DNA of 64,000 bases from contig SMSO01000035.1 of NCBI GenBank assembly GCA_004764695.1, forward strand, positions 1,672,001 through 1,736,000. The letters run 5' to 3'. The notes under the pieces are model-generated. The model did not search any database. It was not told the origin of the DNA and saw only the letters and a list, made by a program, of their open reading frames with translations. This document shows positions 51,622 to 63,018 of the stretch, one piece after another (the first letter of the stretch is position 1; the number at the start of each line of letters is the position of its first letter). The position numbers and the translations under genes are program-made. Source of the stretch: Schizochytrium sp. TIO01. Taxonomy: Eukaryota > Sar > Bigyra > Thraustochytrida > Thraustochytriidae.

Positions 51622-52836
51622 ATGTCCTCTTTGACAAACGCGCGTGGGCTTTGCGAGGGTTCGAAGGACTTTGGGTATTCCGCGATGAGCTCAAAGCGTG
51701 AGTATCCGGATTCGGAGGCCTTCACCATGGAGGACCCCATTAAGTCTGGTGACGAAGCTCCTTGTGGAGAGGTCCAAGAAGTGGCAGATCCCAAACGCCG
51801 GAAGACTGTTCCTGACGATGCAGCTGGCCCAGCGCACCCTATCTCGGGGAATGATGCTGCTGATACGTTGGTTGCGTCACGCTCGTCATCTCTTCTGACC
51901 TCAACACAGTCAGAAACGGCGGAGGAAAGCGTTGTTAAGGATTTAAAGGGTGAAAATGAACTGCCGCAAGATTTCGAAAACGTCGAGGAGGAGGATGGCG
52001 AAGCAGAGATTTCGCAGCGCGAGCCTTGGAATTTGGTGAAGATGGCTTTGCCAAGCAGCGAAGTCACAGACGTAACCTCTGAACAGACCGCGTTTGACTA
52101 TTGTACGGTAACTGAACTGAAGCTTGGAGCTGACGTGGAGGTAAAGTGGGATATTGTGGATGATGATGGGACCTCGATCCCTACGTGGTTTTCTGCTAAA
52201 CTTGGCGAGCCTATTGATGAAGTTCTCATTGTAGATGATGACGAGGATGAGCCTCGTGATGCTGCCAAGATTCGTGTGTATATGCTTCACTACAACGCTG
52301 CTGAGGAATTCCCGGCAGATAGCCGTAAAGTATGTTTTTTAAGTGATCACCAGTTGGCGGATATTGAGCATAAAGAACACCTTGTGTGGCGTCTGATGGG
52401 CAGTACCTTCGAGGGAGAACCGAGCATGAATGACGAGGAAGAGGAAGAATGCATCGATACCAGCGAATCTGCTAGTAAAATTGTACTCATGGAACTAGCG
52501 ATAGGAAAAATTGCAGAGGAAGGAAAGAAAGCCCGGGAAACAACTGATGAGGTCCAGCGCGCGGAGATTGTGAACAGGATTCAAACTCTTACGGAGGAGC
52601 TTATGAACAGCAACGTGGAGATGGTTCTAGAGCGCATTCGCATATGGCGCGGCTTTGATCTAAATCATATGCCCGCGGATCGTCGCAATTATATTGCTGA
52701 TCGGATCGCCGCTGCTCGAAGCGTGATGGTAGAAGGATTTGTTCGGCATGTTTTGGATGGTAAATCTGTAAATCAAAACACCATCCTTGAGCTATTGAAT
52801 AGCTCTGTGCAGCCGTTCACCCCGCCTCAGGAATAA
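51622..52836 (+). CDS. Acidic nuclear protein of unknown function, possible Tudor-like domain
   Basis: A 404-residue protein from the ATG at 51622; the longer frame starts at TTG. Residues 1-140 are disordered, Ser/Glu/Asp-rich and contain a basic cluster PKRRK (57-61), a likely nuclear localisation signal. Residues 168-260 form a compact region (ADVEVKWDIVDDDGTS, TWFSAKLGE, KIRVYMLHYN, SRKVCFLSDHQL) whose VKW...W.AK...Y.L.Y pattern resembles a Tudor/chromo-barrel reader, interrupted by an acidic loop (203-211). An acidic stretch follows (268-277), then a helical C-terminal half (285-385). I recognise no specific family. Single exon. The divergent partner is NOP16, so shared regulation with ribosome biogenesis is possible but unproven. 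Confidence 0.75.
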   Translation: MSSLTNARGLCEGSKDFGYSAMSSKREYPDSEAFTMEDPIKSGDEAPCGEVQEVADPKRRKTVPDDAAGPAHPISGNDAADTLVASRSSSLLTSTQSETAEESVVKDLKGENELPQDFENVEEEDGEAEISQREPWNLVKMALPSSEVTDVTSEQTAFDYCTVTELKLGADVEVKWDIVDDDGTSIPTWFSAKLGEPIDEVLIVDDDEDEPRDAAKIRVYMLHYNAAEEFPADSRKVCFLSDHQLADIEHKEHLVWRLMGSTFEGEPSMNDEEEEECIDTSESASKIVLMELAIGKIAEEGKKARETTDEVQRAEIVNRIQTLTEELMNSNVEMVLERIRIWRGFDLNHMPADRRNYIADRIAAARSVMVEGFVRHVLDGKSVNQNTILELLNSSVQPFTPPQE

Positions 52837-53856
52837 AGTGCAGAGGCTCCTGTATTTCCATCAAAATAAAAGAAGAGGCAGACGAGGAGCAGTGTATAGG
52901 ATTCCGCTCTCTCTAAAGTAAACAAGTGTATTCACTAGATAAAAGGATATTGATATTCTTATAACCTTTCTACAAATGATAAACTAACATGATCAATGAG
53001 GTTGACTCACTTTTCATAATTTACGAATTTCAAACAATACACATGTAATTTTGCTGAGATCGATGGCAAGCGACGCTTTGTGGTAAACGCGTATATACAA
53101 GGTCTATGGTGGAAATGTTTGGGAATGCAAAAACCAGCAGCTCAATTGATATGTGCTGTGGGCCATTCCTTGTTCCACCACAGACCTGCACAATAAGCAA
53201 GTCCTCTGTGCACACTTTTAAATGTGACACATAAAGATCTTGACTATACAGTATCACGAGGATATATACTAACGAGTGCTTCAATTCATGAGCCAAAACT
53301 ATATTCGAGGCTCTGAAATGGAGAGTAGGTAGAGGGTAGAACATGGGAGTTGGGTTTAAAATAAAGCCGCTTGCCATGCTCTGATTTTACACATTCAGGA
53401 ACAACGTTTCTAGTGCATAATGGTTGCAGAAGATATTGTCGTTGTTGCTTTGAGTAGATAAATGTAGGAAATCGAAAGGCTGCTGGTGAAGTCACAGCTT
53501 TGATCTGTTGTTTGGCCTTGGTTCGGAAAGGCTAATAGAATATTGTGTTGCATTAGTAAAACGAGGCAGATGCAAACGACGCTAGGTAGACAGAACCATG
53601 GTGGATAAGAAGGACTGCACAAGACCGTCTTAGCGGAGACAACCGGAAAGGAATAGGGGAAGAGGAAAGGATGATAGGTGGGGAAATGAACCTCTGCAAT
53701 GTTCATACCAGAAGAATCCAGTATTACACCTTGTGTTCAGTAGTTCTGTTTCGCAGATGGTCAACATAGATGGGCTAGTTGCTGGCGGAAACATAATAAA
53801 AAAGACCAAGGTTCATTACCACCTCAGCTAGTTTGGTGGTTATCTTGCGCCAACGG
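52837..53856. other. Convergent 3' intergenic region
   Basis: About 1 kb between the 3' ends of the acidic nuclear protein gene (+) and the mitochondrial carrier gene (-). The small minus-strand frames here (53030-53706) overlap each other and have no support. Confidence 0.6.
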
Positions 53857-54702
53857 TTAAATGTCTTCTCCAAAGAAATGGTCGTAGATTTCACGCCAAA
53901 GGTGCACACCAAAAACAAGGGAACCATTTGCTGGAAAGGCGCGAAGGACTGCCGGTGTCCAACCCCGGTAAAGCCCACTAATGCCGTCCTTTCTGATGAC
54001 CTTTTGCATGGTTTGGACCATCGTGTCGCGGCCTCCATACACCTGTTGGCGCGTTTTTGCAACGTCAAAGGGAAACACAACAGCCCACGCCAAAGACCCT
54101 CCGAAGCCTCCGCCAACAGCGGACCAAAACAAGGTGTAGTCACTTTCAGCAGGTGCAATCTTATCCCAGAACGTCTCCATTGCACCAAAGAAAAGAAAGT
54201 AAAAAGGGACGTCACGCATGAGTAATGGTCCAAGACCGCGAAAAAGTCCACGGGGTCCACTCTCATGAATGACTTCACGGGCAACATTCCAGGGTGTTGC
54301 TCGAGTGGTCCTAGTTTGCAACCTCACCTTGAGGACTTCTGCAGGGCAGATTGCCACTGCCGAGAAACATCCCGTGAGTGCTCCGAGAACTGCTTGTTCA
54401 TAATTTGCAATTTCGAAGTCCTCGTCGTCAGCATTTTCATGCATCATATCCCTCAAGAAGGAGTTGACGGACCAAACAACGACATTTTCTGTAACAGAGC
54501 TGGCTAACGCCGGTGTAAATCCCTTGAATAGCGCCCTCAGTCCTTCTTTTTGCACAGTTTGAGCCGCACACGCGAAGGGCCCTATCCCGCGACCGGTATG
54601 ATTCGAAGATTGCAGTCGCGCTTTAACAACGTCAAAGGGCTGCCCCGTCGAAATGCAGCAAAACGCTCCAAAGACTCCCGCAGACGTCTCTCTTAGGTCC
54701 AT
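53857..54702 (-). CDS. Mitochondrial carrier family (SLC25) protein, carnitine/ornithine-carrier-like
   Basis: A 281-residue, six-helix carrier of the inner mitochondrial membrane with an ATG start at 54702 (a TTG lies five codons upstream). Three homologous repeats each carry the Px[DE]xx[KR] signature: PFDVVK at 22-27, PAEVLK at 120-125 and PFDVAK at 211-216, with the matching GxxxxxxG and aromatic/basic elements after each. The second-repeat even helix has LMRDVPFYFLFFGAME (161-176); an RD(V)P contact site is seen in the carnitine/acylcarnitine and ornithine carrier group. The third repeat ends TPAVLRAFPANGSLVFG, also typical of that group. Probable substrates are acylcarnitines or basic amino acids; sequence alone does not choose. 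Single exon. Confidence 0.88.
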   Translation of the reverse strand: MDLRETSAGVFGAFCCISTGQPFDVVKARLQSSNHTGRGIGPFACAAQTVQKEGLRALFKGFTPALASSVTENVVVWSVNSFLRDMMHENADDEDFEIANYEQAVLGALTGCFSAVAICPAEVLKVRLQTRTTRATPWNVAREVIHESGPRGLFRGLGPLLMRDVPFYFLFFGAMETFWDKIAPAESDYTLFWSAVGGGFGGSLAWAVVFPFDVAKTRQQVYGGRDTMVQTMQKVIRKDGISGLYRGWTPAVLRAFPANGSLVFGVHLWREIYDHFFGEDI

Positions 54703-57192
54703 TCTACACCTGCCCAAGTCTCCTCTCCCACCTTAAACAGCGCTGTCCGCGCCAAGCAACAGACTTGCCCTCCAATTGGGCTTTGATTCTTTCCTATTCT
54801 TCAAAACACGGAATCATCATCATCATATTAGATCATCCCTATCAACCTCCTCACACATATCATAATTACATCTCTATCATCCTTCTTTCTCTTTCTTTCT
54901 CTAACTCTTTTAAGCTATCTGGATATATATATGTATGTACCTATCTACTCGTTCGCCTACCAGTCCTCCTCTTTTTCCTCCTTCTTTTTCCTCTGCTTCT
55001 TTTTCAAGTTCTTCCTCTGCATCTTTTTCTTCCTTTCTTAGGTAGTACGTAGGACTCATCATGCTGGGCCCATTAGGCCACTCTTAATAGCACATAGACA
55101 CGCTCTCTTGCACAACCCGCTCTTTTTCTTTCTGCTCTCTCTCTCTGAGTCTATCTCTTTCAAGCAAGAAACAAAACAAAAACATGCTATAAAACTACAG
55201 CAAATTGTCCGTACTTTGCTTTGCTTTGCTTTGCTTTGCTTTTGCTTTGCTTTGCTTTGCTTTCCCAAGAAGGCCTGCTAAGCTAAGCGAAGCAACCAAC
55301 GTGGAGTCAAAAAGGCTTCTGCCGAAGAGAGCACATGGGAGCAGTTCGCAGAGTTCGAGACTTTTGGCTGTCGTAATAGCTTCCCTCCCACTCTTACGAA
55401 GCAAGTCTCTCTATGACCCTTTCTCAATCGAGCTGTCCCTTTTGCTGTGATTCTGTTCTTCATTCAATTGTAGCTACTGCTCCGGGTAGTAGTTACCTAT
55501 GTACTTGCAAATCCAGAGTTTTGCACACCGTTTCAACGACCTCGACTCAGTTTCATTCTGAATGTACAGCCAGCGATGAGCACATCACGAGTCAGAGCTC
55601 ATCTTAAGGCACAGCGGCCTTACATAAAGTCAAACAAAAGTTAGCAAACAAGGCCATAGCAGAGCAGCAGACCCAGCTTCAACCTGAGGGCTCTCGCGGC
55701 GTCCACGATCCCGGCCTTTGGTCACCAGTAAGCTGGGTTCTCCGCGTTTTGCAAGTTCAATAGGTTATGTTATACAATTGGAATGATGTTCATTTTCAAT
55801 TTCCTTTTTTTAATTGGAAATTAAAAGAACTGGCCCCTTAAGTTCCAAGAGTAATGCGCTCTAGTGAACAATAGGCCTAGGGTTGCGGGTATCAAGCGGA
55901 GACTAGGACTGCTAGACGGACATTCGATCAGAGGACATGGGTCTTACAGGGAAGAAACAAGAAGGCACTACATATAGGTAGGTGGTACCTATCTACATAT
56001 ACCAAGTAGAGTTAGTTTGCACCTGCACCTGCACTGCGTTGCGCAGCTTTTACTTGAGCCGAGAGAGCGCAACTCGCTGAGGAGACACCTGCGTAGTCAA
56101 GACGGGTTGCTGTCAAGTTGTCGACGTGCCGCTCTATTTTGGCTCGGCTTGGGTTGCGGTCGAGGAGCGACTGTTTTTCCCAACAACGGCGCCTGGACCG
56201 CACAGCATCACACGGACTTTTCACTTAACTCCATCCAGTCAAGGCCAATGGGGAGACCATACTTTGAGGAAGGAAGCTCTAGAGAAGTCTAGACAGAAAA
56301 ACGATTTCAAGGAGGGACTCTATGGCGAATAAGATTCCACCATGGAGGTAAGGCCTAGAAAGGCAGTTGACAACTGAAAAAACTCGCAATGCGACATCAT
56401 ATTTAACATGGCAATGAGATGCTATCGTTCTGACTGTACACAACGACTCCAAAGCATTCGCACCTTGGTATATATTTCAGGAGGCGTCGACTATGACCCA
56501 GGCCCTCGAAACAAACAAGATACCACCGAAATTAGCCGAAGAAAAGAATTCACATATCAACATCGATCTCGCTTCAGAGATTGCACAGCAGAACTAAGGA
56601 GATGTTCGTTTTATCCATAAACGAAATCTTATTGAGCGCATTCGGATGTAAAGATAAAACATAAGCTAGGGATACAACAATGTAAAGCTAGAGGAAAATA
56701 AAAAGAAGAAATTGAAGAGTGTCGTTTTGAAAATCACAGTTTTGCAGGGGGTTATCACATATCTAGCTAGAGTAAACATTGAGGGGCCAGCGCCATGGTG
56801 GGTGCTTGTGCCCTGTCCGCGGTGAAACGAGGCTATTGAAATGATGCACTCACCAGGTATGTGAGGAATGGGACAGATTGGTTGTCAGGTTTTCGTAGTT
56901 AATGCAGTGGTATTTGTCGAAAGAAGTGTGTGACTGTTACACGCACGCACACTTGGCCGCAGAATCGTGATTTTGATTCGTGGAGAGACCGCTGTGTAGG
57001 TATGATGCGGCAACAGCGAGAACTTTGGCCTTGCTACGAGAGAGAGCGAACGATTCAACTAAAACACTAACTCGCTCGCGAGCTCCCTCCTCGCCAGGCC
57101 AGCCGAACTCCCGGTGGTGTCTAGAACCAAGCCGAGAAGAACACTCGTAGCTGTTCTACAACTGAAGGAGCTGCGGGTGTCTCCATTGGCAT
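54703..57192. other. Intergenic, no supported gene
   Basis: About 2.5 kb between the carrier gene start and the 3' end of the phosphoglycerate dehydrogenase gene. Pyrimidine-rich stretches (54830-55040) and a CTTTG pentamer array (55213-55263) dominate. Open frames such as 56017-56292 show no family. Confidence 0.5.
55213..55263. repeat. CTTTG pentanucleotide repeat
   Basis: About ten tandem CTTTG units with one CTTTTG slip. A related GCTTTGCTTTG run occurs at 51318-51332. Confidence 0.9.
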
Positions 57193-58644
57193 TCAGGCGC
57201 TGACGTTGAAGAGACCGGGCTTGCCGTCCTTGCCAGAGACGATGCGGGAGGAGATAACACCGTCGAGCTTGGAGATCTCGTCCTGGAGCTTGGCAAGGTC
57301 CTCAGGAGTGTGGGAGTCAGCAATGTCAACAACGTTGTAGGCGATGTTGTCGCGGGAGACGTTGATCTGCTGCATAATGTTGATGTTGGCGCGGCCGAGG
57401 GTGCTGGTGATGAGACCGAGCATACCGGGGACGTTACGGTTGACGATGCAGATGCGGCGGTGCTCAGCAGGGAGACTGTCGAGCTTGGCGGTGGGGAAGT
57501 TGACGGAGTTCTGGATGGTGCCGGTCTCAATGAAGTCAATGATCTCAAGGGCGGCCATGGAGGCGGCGTTCTCCTCAGCCTCAGCGGTAGAGGCACCAAG
57601 GTGGGGCATGGTGATGACCTTGGGGTGGCCGAAGAGGCTCTCGTCAACAAAGTCGGTCACGTAGCGGCCAGTGCGGGCGCCAGACTCGAGGAGGTCGCGC
57701 ATGGCGGCAGAGTCAACGAGCTCACCACGGGCAAAGTTGATGATGGCGGCGTTGGGCTTCATCTGCTTGAGAATGTCAGCGCTGATGAGGTGGTGGGTGG
57801 CATCCTTAATGTAGGGAACGTGGAGGGAGATGTAGTCGCTCTCAGCGGCGAGCTGCTCGAGGGAAGAAGCACGCTTGAGAACGTCACCAGGAAGGCGCCA
57901 AGCGCTCTCGAGCGAGATTGCGGGGTCGTAGCCGGTAACCTTCATGCCGAGGGCAATGGCAGTCTGGGCGACGGAGGCACCAATGTGGCCAAGGCCGACA
58001 ACACCGAGGGTCTTGCCGGTGAGCTCACGGCCGACAAACATCTTCTTGTCAGACTCGACGCGCTTCTTGCACTTGGCAAAGTCAGCGCCGTCCTCCTTCA
58101 CGATGGTGTGGGTGTGGGAGATACCCTCAACGATGCCACGGCTGGCAAGGAGAAGGCCGCAGATGGAGAGCTCCTTGACGGCGTTGGCGTTGGCGCCAGG
58201 GGTGTTGAACACGGGGATACCGCGCTCAGTCATGGCAGCAACGTCAATGTTGTTGGTGCCACTACCGCAGCGGGCGACGGCGCGAACAGACTCGGGCACC
58301 TGGTCGCTGCTGAGCTTGTGGGAGCGGAGGAGCACGGCGTGGATCTCCTCGTCAGACTTCTCAGCCATAGGCACGATGTCGTACTTGCGGCCAGGGAAGG
58401 TGTTGAGACCGGCAGAGGAGATGGCGTTGAAGGTGCCGATGTTGAACTTGGGGCCGGCAGTGGCGGCCTCAGCGGCCTCAGCCTTGCTGGCCTCAGCGGC
58501 CTCGCCGGCGGCGCGGCCCTTGGCCTCCTGAAGGAGCTTCTCGAGCATCTTGATCTCGTCAGTGACAGCGGAGGAGAGGCTGCGCACGCCAAAGGCGCTG
58601 GCGGGCTGAGCCACGCGGGTGGCGAGGGTCTTGGAGGCAAGCAT
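57193..58644 (-). CDS. D-3-phosphoglycerate dehydrogenase, mitochondrially targeted
   Basis: A 483-residue enzyme from the ATG at 58644; the frame extends upstream only to a TTG. It oxidises 3-phosphoglycerate to 3-phosphohydroxypyruvate with NAD, the first step of serine synthesis. The N-terminus (MLASKTLATRVAQPASAFGVR) is rich in Arg/Ser/Ala with no acidic residue, as in a mitochondrial transit peptide, and is followed by an Ala/Glu-rich spacer (about 30-64). The NAD fold has VVGLGHIG (215-222) and the acidic residue Asp240. The catalytic triad is Arg306 (NFARGELVD), Glu335 and His348 (MPHLGAST). A C-terminal ACT domain (about 397-470, NRNVPGMLGLITSTLGRANI) suggests allosteric serine control. 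Third codon positions are almost all G or C, unlike most neighbours, implying strong expression; this also creates long antisense frames. Confidence 0.94.
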   Translation of the reverse strand: MLASKTLATRVAQPASAFGVRSLSSAVTDEIKMLEKLLQEAKGRAAGEAAEASKAEAAEAATAGPKFNIGTFNAISSAGLNTFPGRKYDIVPMAEKSDEEIHAVLLRSHKLSSDQVPESVRAVARCGSGTNNIDVAAMTERGIPVFNTPGANANAVKELSICGLLLASRGIVEGISHTHTIVKEDGADFAKCKKRVESDKKMFVGRELTGKTLGVVGLGHIGASVAQTAIALGMKVTGYDPAISLESAWRLPGDVLKRASSLEQLAAESDYISLHVPYIKDATHHLISADILKQMKPNAAIINFARGELVDSAAMRDLLESGARTGRYVTDFVDESLFGHPKVITMPHLGASTAEAEENAASMAALEIIDFIETGTIQNSVNFPTAKLDSLPAEHRRICIVNRNVPGMLGLITSTLGRANINIMQQINVSRDNIAYNVVDIADSHTPEDLAKLQDEISKLDGVISSRIVSGKDGKPGLFNVSA

Positions 58645-59932
58645 GGTGTTTGAGAAGGTTGGAATTGACAAAGTCAACTTGAGGGAGATACGGGTTTGCT
58701 GACCTGCTCTGATTTGCTCTGGCCTGCTCTGTTATTCTGCTGGAATTGATTGCTCTGTTATGATTGCTTTAGATCTGGCATTACATTTTTTACATTCTTT
58801 TCCTTTTCAACTAAAATTAAATTTCTTTTAAGATTATCTTAATCTCAAATCTTAAATTAATAATTAACAAATAAATAAAAACATCAACAAAATGGTGGTT
58901 GATAAAAGATGACGAAATTCTTTGGGAAAGGGTTTCTGGGGTGGTAGGTGTTTAGTTCCTCTTATGTTCCTCCATCTCTTTCGTAAAGCTATGATTTATG
59001 AACAAGTAAAAATAAAAATAAAAATAAATCTATTATATCGAAAAGAACATAAAAAGGTGAAAACTAAACAATCTTTCTCCTCCGAGGCCCATTCACTACA
59101 GCTGTTTCCACCCACCCATTCTATTTTTTGCCAAAGATCTTTCATTCTTCACCCTCCTTTGAGGATCTATCTACGCACTCATCAAAAGTTATTTCTATTC
59201 AAGTTCTTTCTTTCTTTCTTTCTTTCTCAATTACTTAGTTAATTAAAAAACAAATCTTCAATCGAAAACCTCAAATGCAAAATACCAATAACAACAGAAG
59301 AAGTAAGTCGTTAATAGGTTAGTAGGTAGATAGATACATCTATATCCATATCTATTGTCTCTTTTTCCAGGTTCTTCTCTTCTTCTCTGTCCTCTCTTTT
59401 CGCAACATATGAACCCTCATCAGAAATCGCAATGGGCCATCCATCCTCCAAAATACCCAGCTACTGCGAACTTTGGACGCGCTCGATCGCTCTCCCCCCT
59501 CTCTCTGAGCCCTTTCCCGCGAACAGCCCATCGTCGTACCTCTCAGTCTCAATCCATCTCTCATCTGCCTCAGACTTCGCAATAATAACGATAATCGCAG
59601 ACCGCCAACGAAGAAAGAATCCGACGAGCCTTCAACAGCAACTCAGTTAGTCAGTTCAATTAGTTAGTTAGTTAGTTAGACAATTTAATTATTTCATTTT
59701 CCCAAGAAAAGAGAAAGAACTTGAAGGGAAAGAGAAAGAGCGGAGCTCATCCGTATTTACATTTTTATCTCTCACTCCGCAATAATAATAATAAGAATAA
59801 AAACAACCTAATGAAGTTCATAATCTTTCATGCTGCTGTATGTGCTGATCTATCAACCAGCTTGAGCGCGCCTGATGACGACAGCCCTCTTTGCTGCCTT
59901 CCTGCCCCTCCTCTCTCCGTGTCATTCTCTCA

Positions 59933-60026
59933 CATTCATTCATTCATTCATTCATTCATTCGTTCATTCATTCTTTCATTCTTTCATTCTTTCATTCTCT
60001 CTTTCTTTCATTCTCTCTTTCTTTCA
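59933..60026. repeat. CATT/CTTT compound tetranucleotide repeat
   Basis: Tandem CATT units pass into CATTCTTT compound units over about 90 nt. It encodes His-Ser-Phe-Ile strings in all forward frames, an artefact. Confidence 0.9.
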
Positions 60027-60216
60027 AGCAGCTGCCAGCCTGTATTTATTTCCTCTGCCTTCACTTACTTTCACATAGACGACCAGAGGAAACGCCTCCT
60101 GACCAGCATCCTACTGCTCCGGGTAGCGCCGCTTAGGCCCTCCCTCTTCGTTGCCAATGGTAAGAGACGAAGCGGATTTCATCGGTCCGTTTGCTTCGAG
60201 GGAAGAGCAGCGATGC

Positions 60217-60274
60217 CGATAGATAGATAGATAGATGGATAGATGGATGGATGGATGGATGGACGGATGGACGG
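60217..60274. repeat. GATA/GATG compound tetranucleotide repeat
   Basis: GATA units pass into GATG with GACG variants over about 58 nt. Confidence 0.9.
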
Positions 60275-62220
60275 GCACCTCTTTCGAATCTGCAGCGTGC
60301 GCAGACAAAAGGGCAATGGCGGCGCTGCCAGCGGCCGCAAAACTCCGAACGTGGCGCTCCGCTGCCTCCCTCTGAAGCGGCAGAGGCGCCGGTAAGTAAG
60401 TAAATCAACGATCGGGCCTGCAATGCCTTCGCTTTGAAGGCCTCTTTCTTAACACGAGAAAGCTGTTTCCTTTCTCTGTGTGTTTTGCACACTCACTCAC
60501 TCACTCACTATGCCTCCTTAGTGAAAAAAAACAAAAACTTTTAACTTAAACAAACAACCAATTTCGAGAGAGAACCATCGATGAATCCAGCGCACCGCAA
60601 CGCCAGTTCTGGAGGGCGTAGAGAAAGGCCGCAGGAGCTGCGACACGGCACTCAAGAGCCAATCTTTCGTGAACGCCCCTTCCTCGGAGGGCACCTATCA
60701 AGATAGGTTTCTTCGCCTGCTTGAAAGGTCATCCATCCTCCCTCTATCCATCGCTGCTTTCGCATTTTTATTATTCCATTATTCTTTTTTTAGTAACTTC
60801 TTATATTTAAATAAAAACAATATTAATTTTTAAAATTAATTTAGAGAAAAGAAAAAAAGAAAGGAAGTGAAAAAGCGAAATACTAAATAAATAGTGGAAG
60901 GGTAAAGAGGGGACAAAGAAGGCTGCCCTGGGACGCAGGGGCCATGTCCCATGAGGGAGGAATGTAATGCGCTGTCACCGCAGGCGCCCTAGTTCTCGCA
61001 GGCGCCTGAAGCTGCAGGCAGAGGTCCTCGGCGTCTCTGCAAGCGGTCTCTGATGCCGCGGGCCTGCTTTGCAGGGCTATTTTGTTGCATTCAAGCACGC
61101 CCGCCAGGAAGCAAGCCAGCGAGGAGAACAGGCGGGCAACTAACTCGCATCTGCGCTGTGCTCGAAAGGAGCTTTCTTTCTTCCATGATATCATGTGATG
61201 TGATGTTATGTTTTACAGTAACTAACAGAAGCTCTTTCGATCGATGATGCATATTTTCTCTCATCAGTCGCTTTCCTCCCTTTCTCTCCTTCTTAAACTT
61301 CAAAATGAATGAATGAATGAATGAAGGAATGGCCAACTTGAGCGAATTAATTCTCTCGCTTCCCAGCTCTGCTGTAGATAGATAGACAGGTCCGAGTAAT
61401 AATCTGTGTATCTATCTCTGTATCTATCTGTGTGTCTCTCTCTCTCTCTGTCGATCTGATGTGCACGAGGACCTCCTTCCATCTCGCCGATTCGCTTCGT
61501 CGCGGTGAGCTGTCTATTTCCTGCTTTCCCGTAGTAAAGAACCGCGCGGTCCATGTCCTATCGAAGGGCTTGGAGGGAGGTGGCAGCGCCGCTACCAGAA
61601 TCGCTACCATCGCCTACCAATATTACGGTGACGGTGATGCGATCATTCGTGATTCATATGCTTAGCACGGGCACCATAGATCTATGAGAGATGTGCAATG
61701 CAATGCAATGCAATGCTGTCCAAGTGGATTGATTGATTGATTGATTCATGGATGGGCCTATTGACTGCTTTGAAAGGACTGTGGCGGCCCATGGAAAACC
61801 AGGGTCAGCACGCTTGCACACGCGCAGCTGCGGCGGGAAAGAGCCGCGAATGAGGCGCCGGCGGCTCGGAATTGCAGCGCTCTGTGATCGTAAGTGCAGA
61901 TGTGCGGGCGGTAATGAAGAAGTGCTTGGCTCTCTAATAATAAGGAGGCGGCTTGGATGACGATTTATGTTTTTACAGATGAATGATAGATAATTTTTGT
62001 TCACCTTCTTCCTTTTCAGTTTCTCAATTATGTTTTATGTTTCTGTTTCTGTTTATTTTATTTATAAAATAAATAAATAATGTTTTTGGCTCTTCTTAAT
62101 TCTATAATTATAAAAATAAACATTTTTTAAGTTCAATTTAATACTTAAAAGTTAGAAAAAGGATGAAATTTAATTGTGCTGCTTATTGGAAGCACGTATG
62201 TACAAAGTAACTCTTTCGTT

Positions 62221-62294
<74 letters not shown>
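62221..62294. repeat. TTAC tetranucleotide repeat, about 18 copies
   Basis: A perfect (CTTA)n array of 74 nt, the longest pure microsatellite in the window. Its purity suggests high length mutability. Confidence 0.95.
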
Positions 62295-62589
62295 AGTATA
62301 TGATTAGTAAAAGATTGATAATTGTGTATTAATTAAAAGTCCTTTCTTTCTTTCATCGTTGGGGCAGAACGAATAGATTTCGCGCGTTGGGGGTAAAAAG
62401 GCAGTCAAAGCCAGGGCAGGCTGATCTCAAGACCACCTAGTGTTTGCGAAATAGAGACATCGCTGTCAAGTGCATTAATACGAGGCCCATCTCCTCCCTC
62501 GGAAATCGAATGAGTGCTTTTTACTGGGTTCCGATCTCTGATGTCTTGCCTCGAAGAAAAACGTTAAGCAGCCTAGCTAGTTAACGTTA

Positions 62590-63018
62590 ATGACTACTGG
62601 CTGCGCTCGATGTAGCCAGAGCGAAGAGAACCGCGGCAAACCATGGACACTGGCCAGCCTGAGGCTGCCAAAGATGTCGTTGCAGCCGGCATCGGCGCGG
62701 GAATGTTGCAAAAGAGACGGTCTTGAAGACTTGGTGAGCCAGCATCCCAGAATGCGCGTGCTTCCATCGCCAGAGGCGGGAGAGTCCTTAGGCCGCAGAA
62801 GCCATATCTTTAAAGATAAAATGACAAGGCCGTTTCTATGCGAGGGTTGTTTGCTCAGAGTTCATGACGACATCTCGTTTGCGTGGACTTGCCTATTGGA
62901 CAACAGATTTGTTGAAACATGCCGAGTTGAAGGGTTGCCGATGATACAGTCAAGGTTGCTCACAACGTATTTAAGCACGTGGTTTTCGAATTACCGCAAA
63001 GCGATCCTCACAAGATAA
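62590..63018 (+). CDS. Candidate small hypothetical protein
   Basis: An ATG frame of 142 codons in the terminal gene-poor region. The product has Cys pairs (CARC near the start, CEGC near residue 84) and mixed composition without low-complexity bias, but I recognise no family, and no conserved motif or neighbour supports it. It could equally be chance or an exon of a gene running beyond the window. Confidence 0.22.
   Translation: MTTGCARCSQSEENRGKPWTLASLRLPKMSLQPASARECCKRDGLEDLVSQHPRMRVLPSPEAGESLGRRSHIFKDKMTRPFLCEGCLLRVHDDISFAWTCLLDNRFVETCRVEGLPMIQSRLLTTYLSTWFSNYRKAILTR

Noticed and set aside
57310..58653. 447-codon open frame on the plus strand antisense to phosphoglycerate dehydrogenase
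   Set aside because: It is the mirror of a GC3-biased gene; the product is Gly/Val/Glu/Leu-rich low complexity and matches no family. The minus-strand enzyme explains the region completely.
59721..60230. 169-codon frame rich in His/Ser/Phe/Ile
   Set aside because: Its central third is the translated CATT/CTTT microsatellite, open in all three forward frames.
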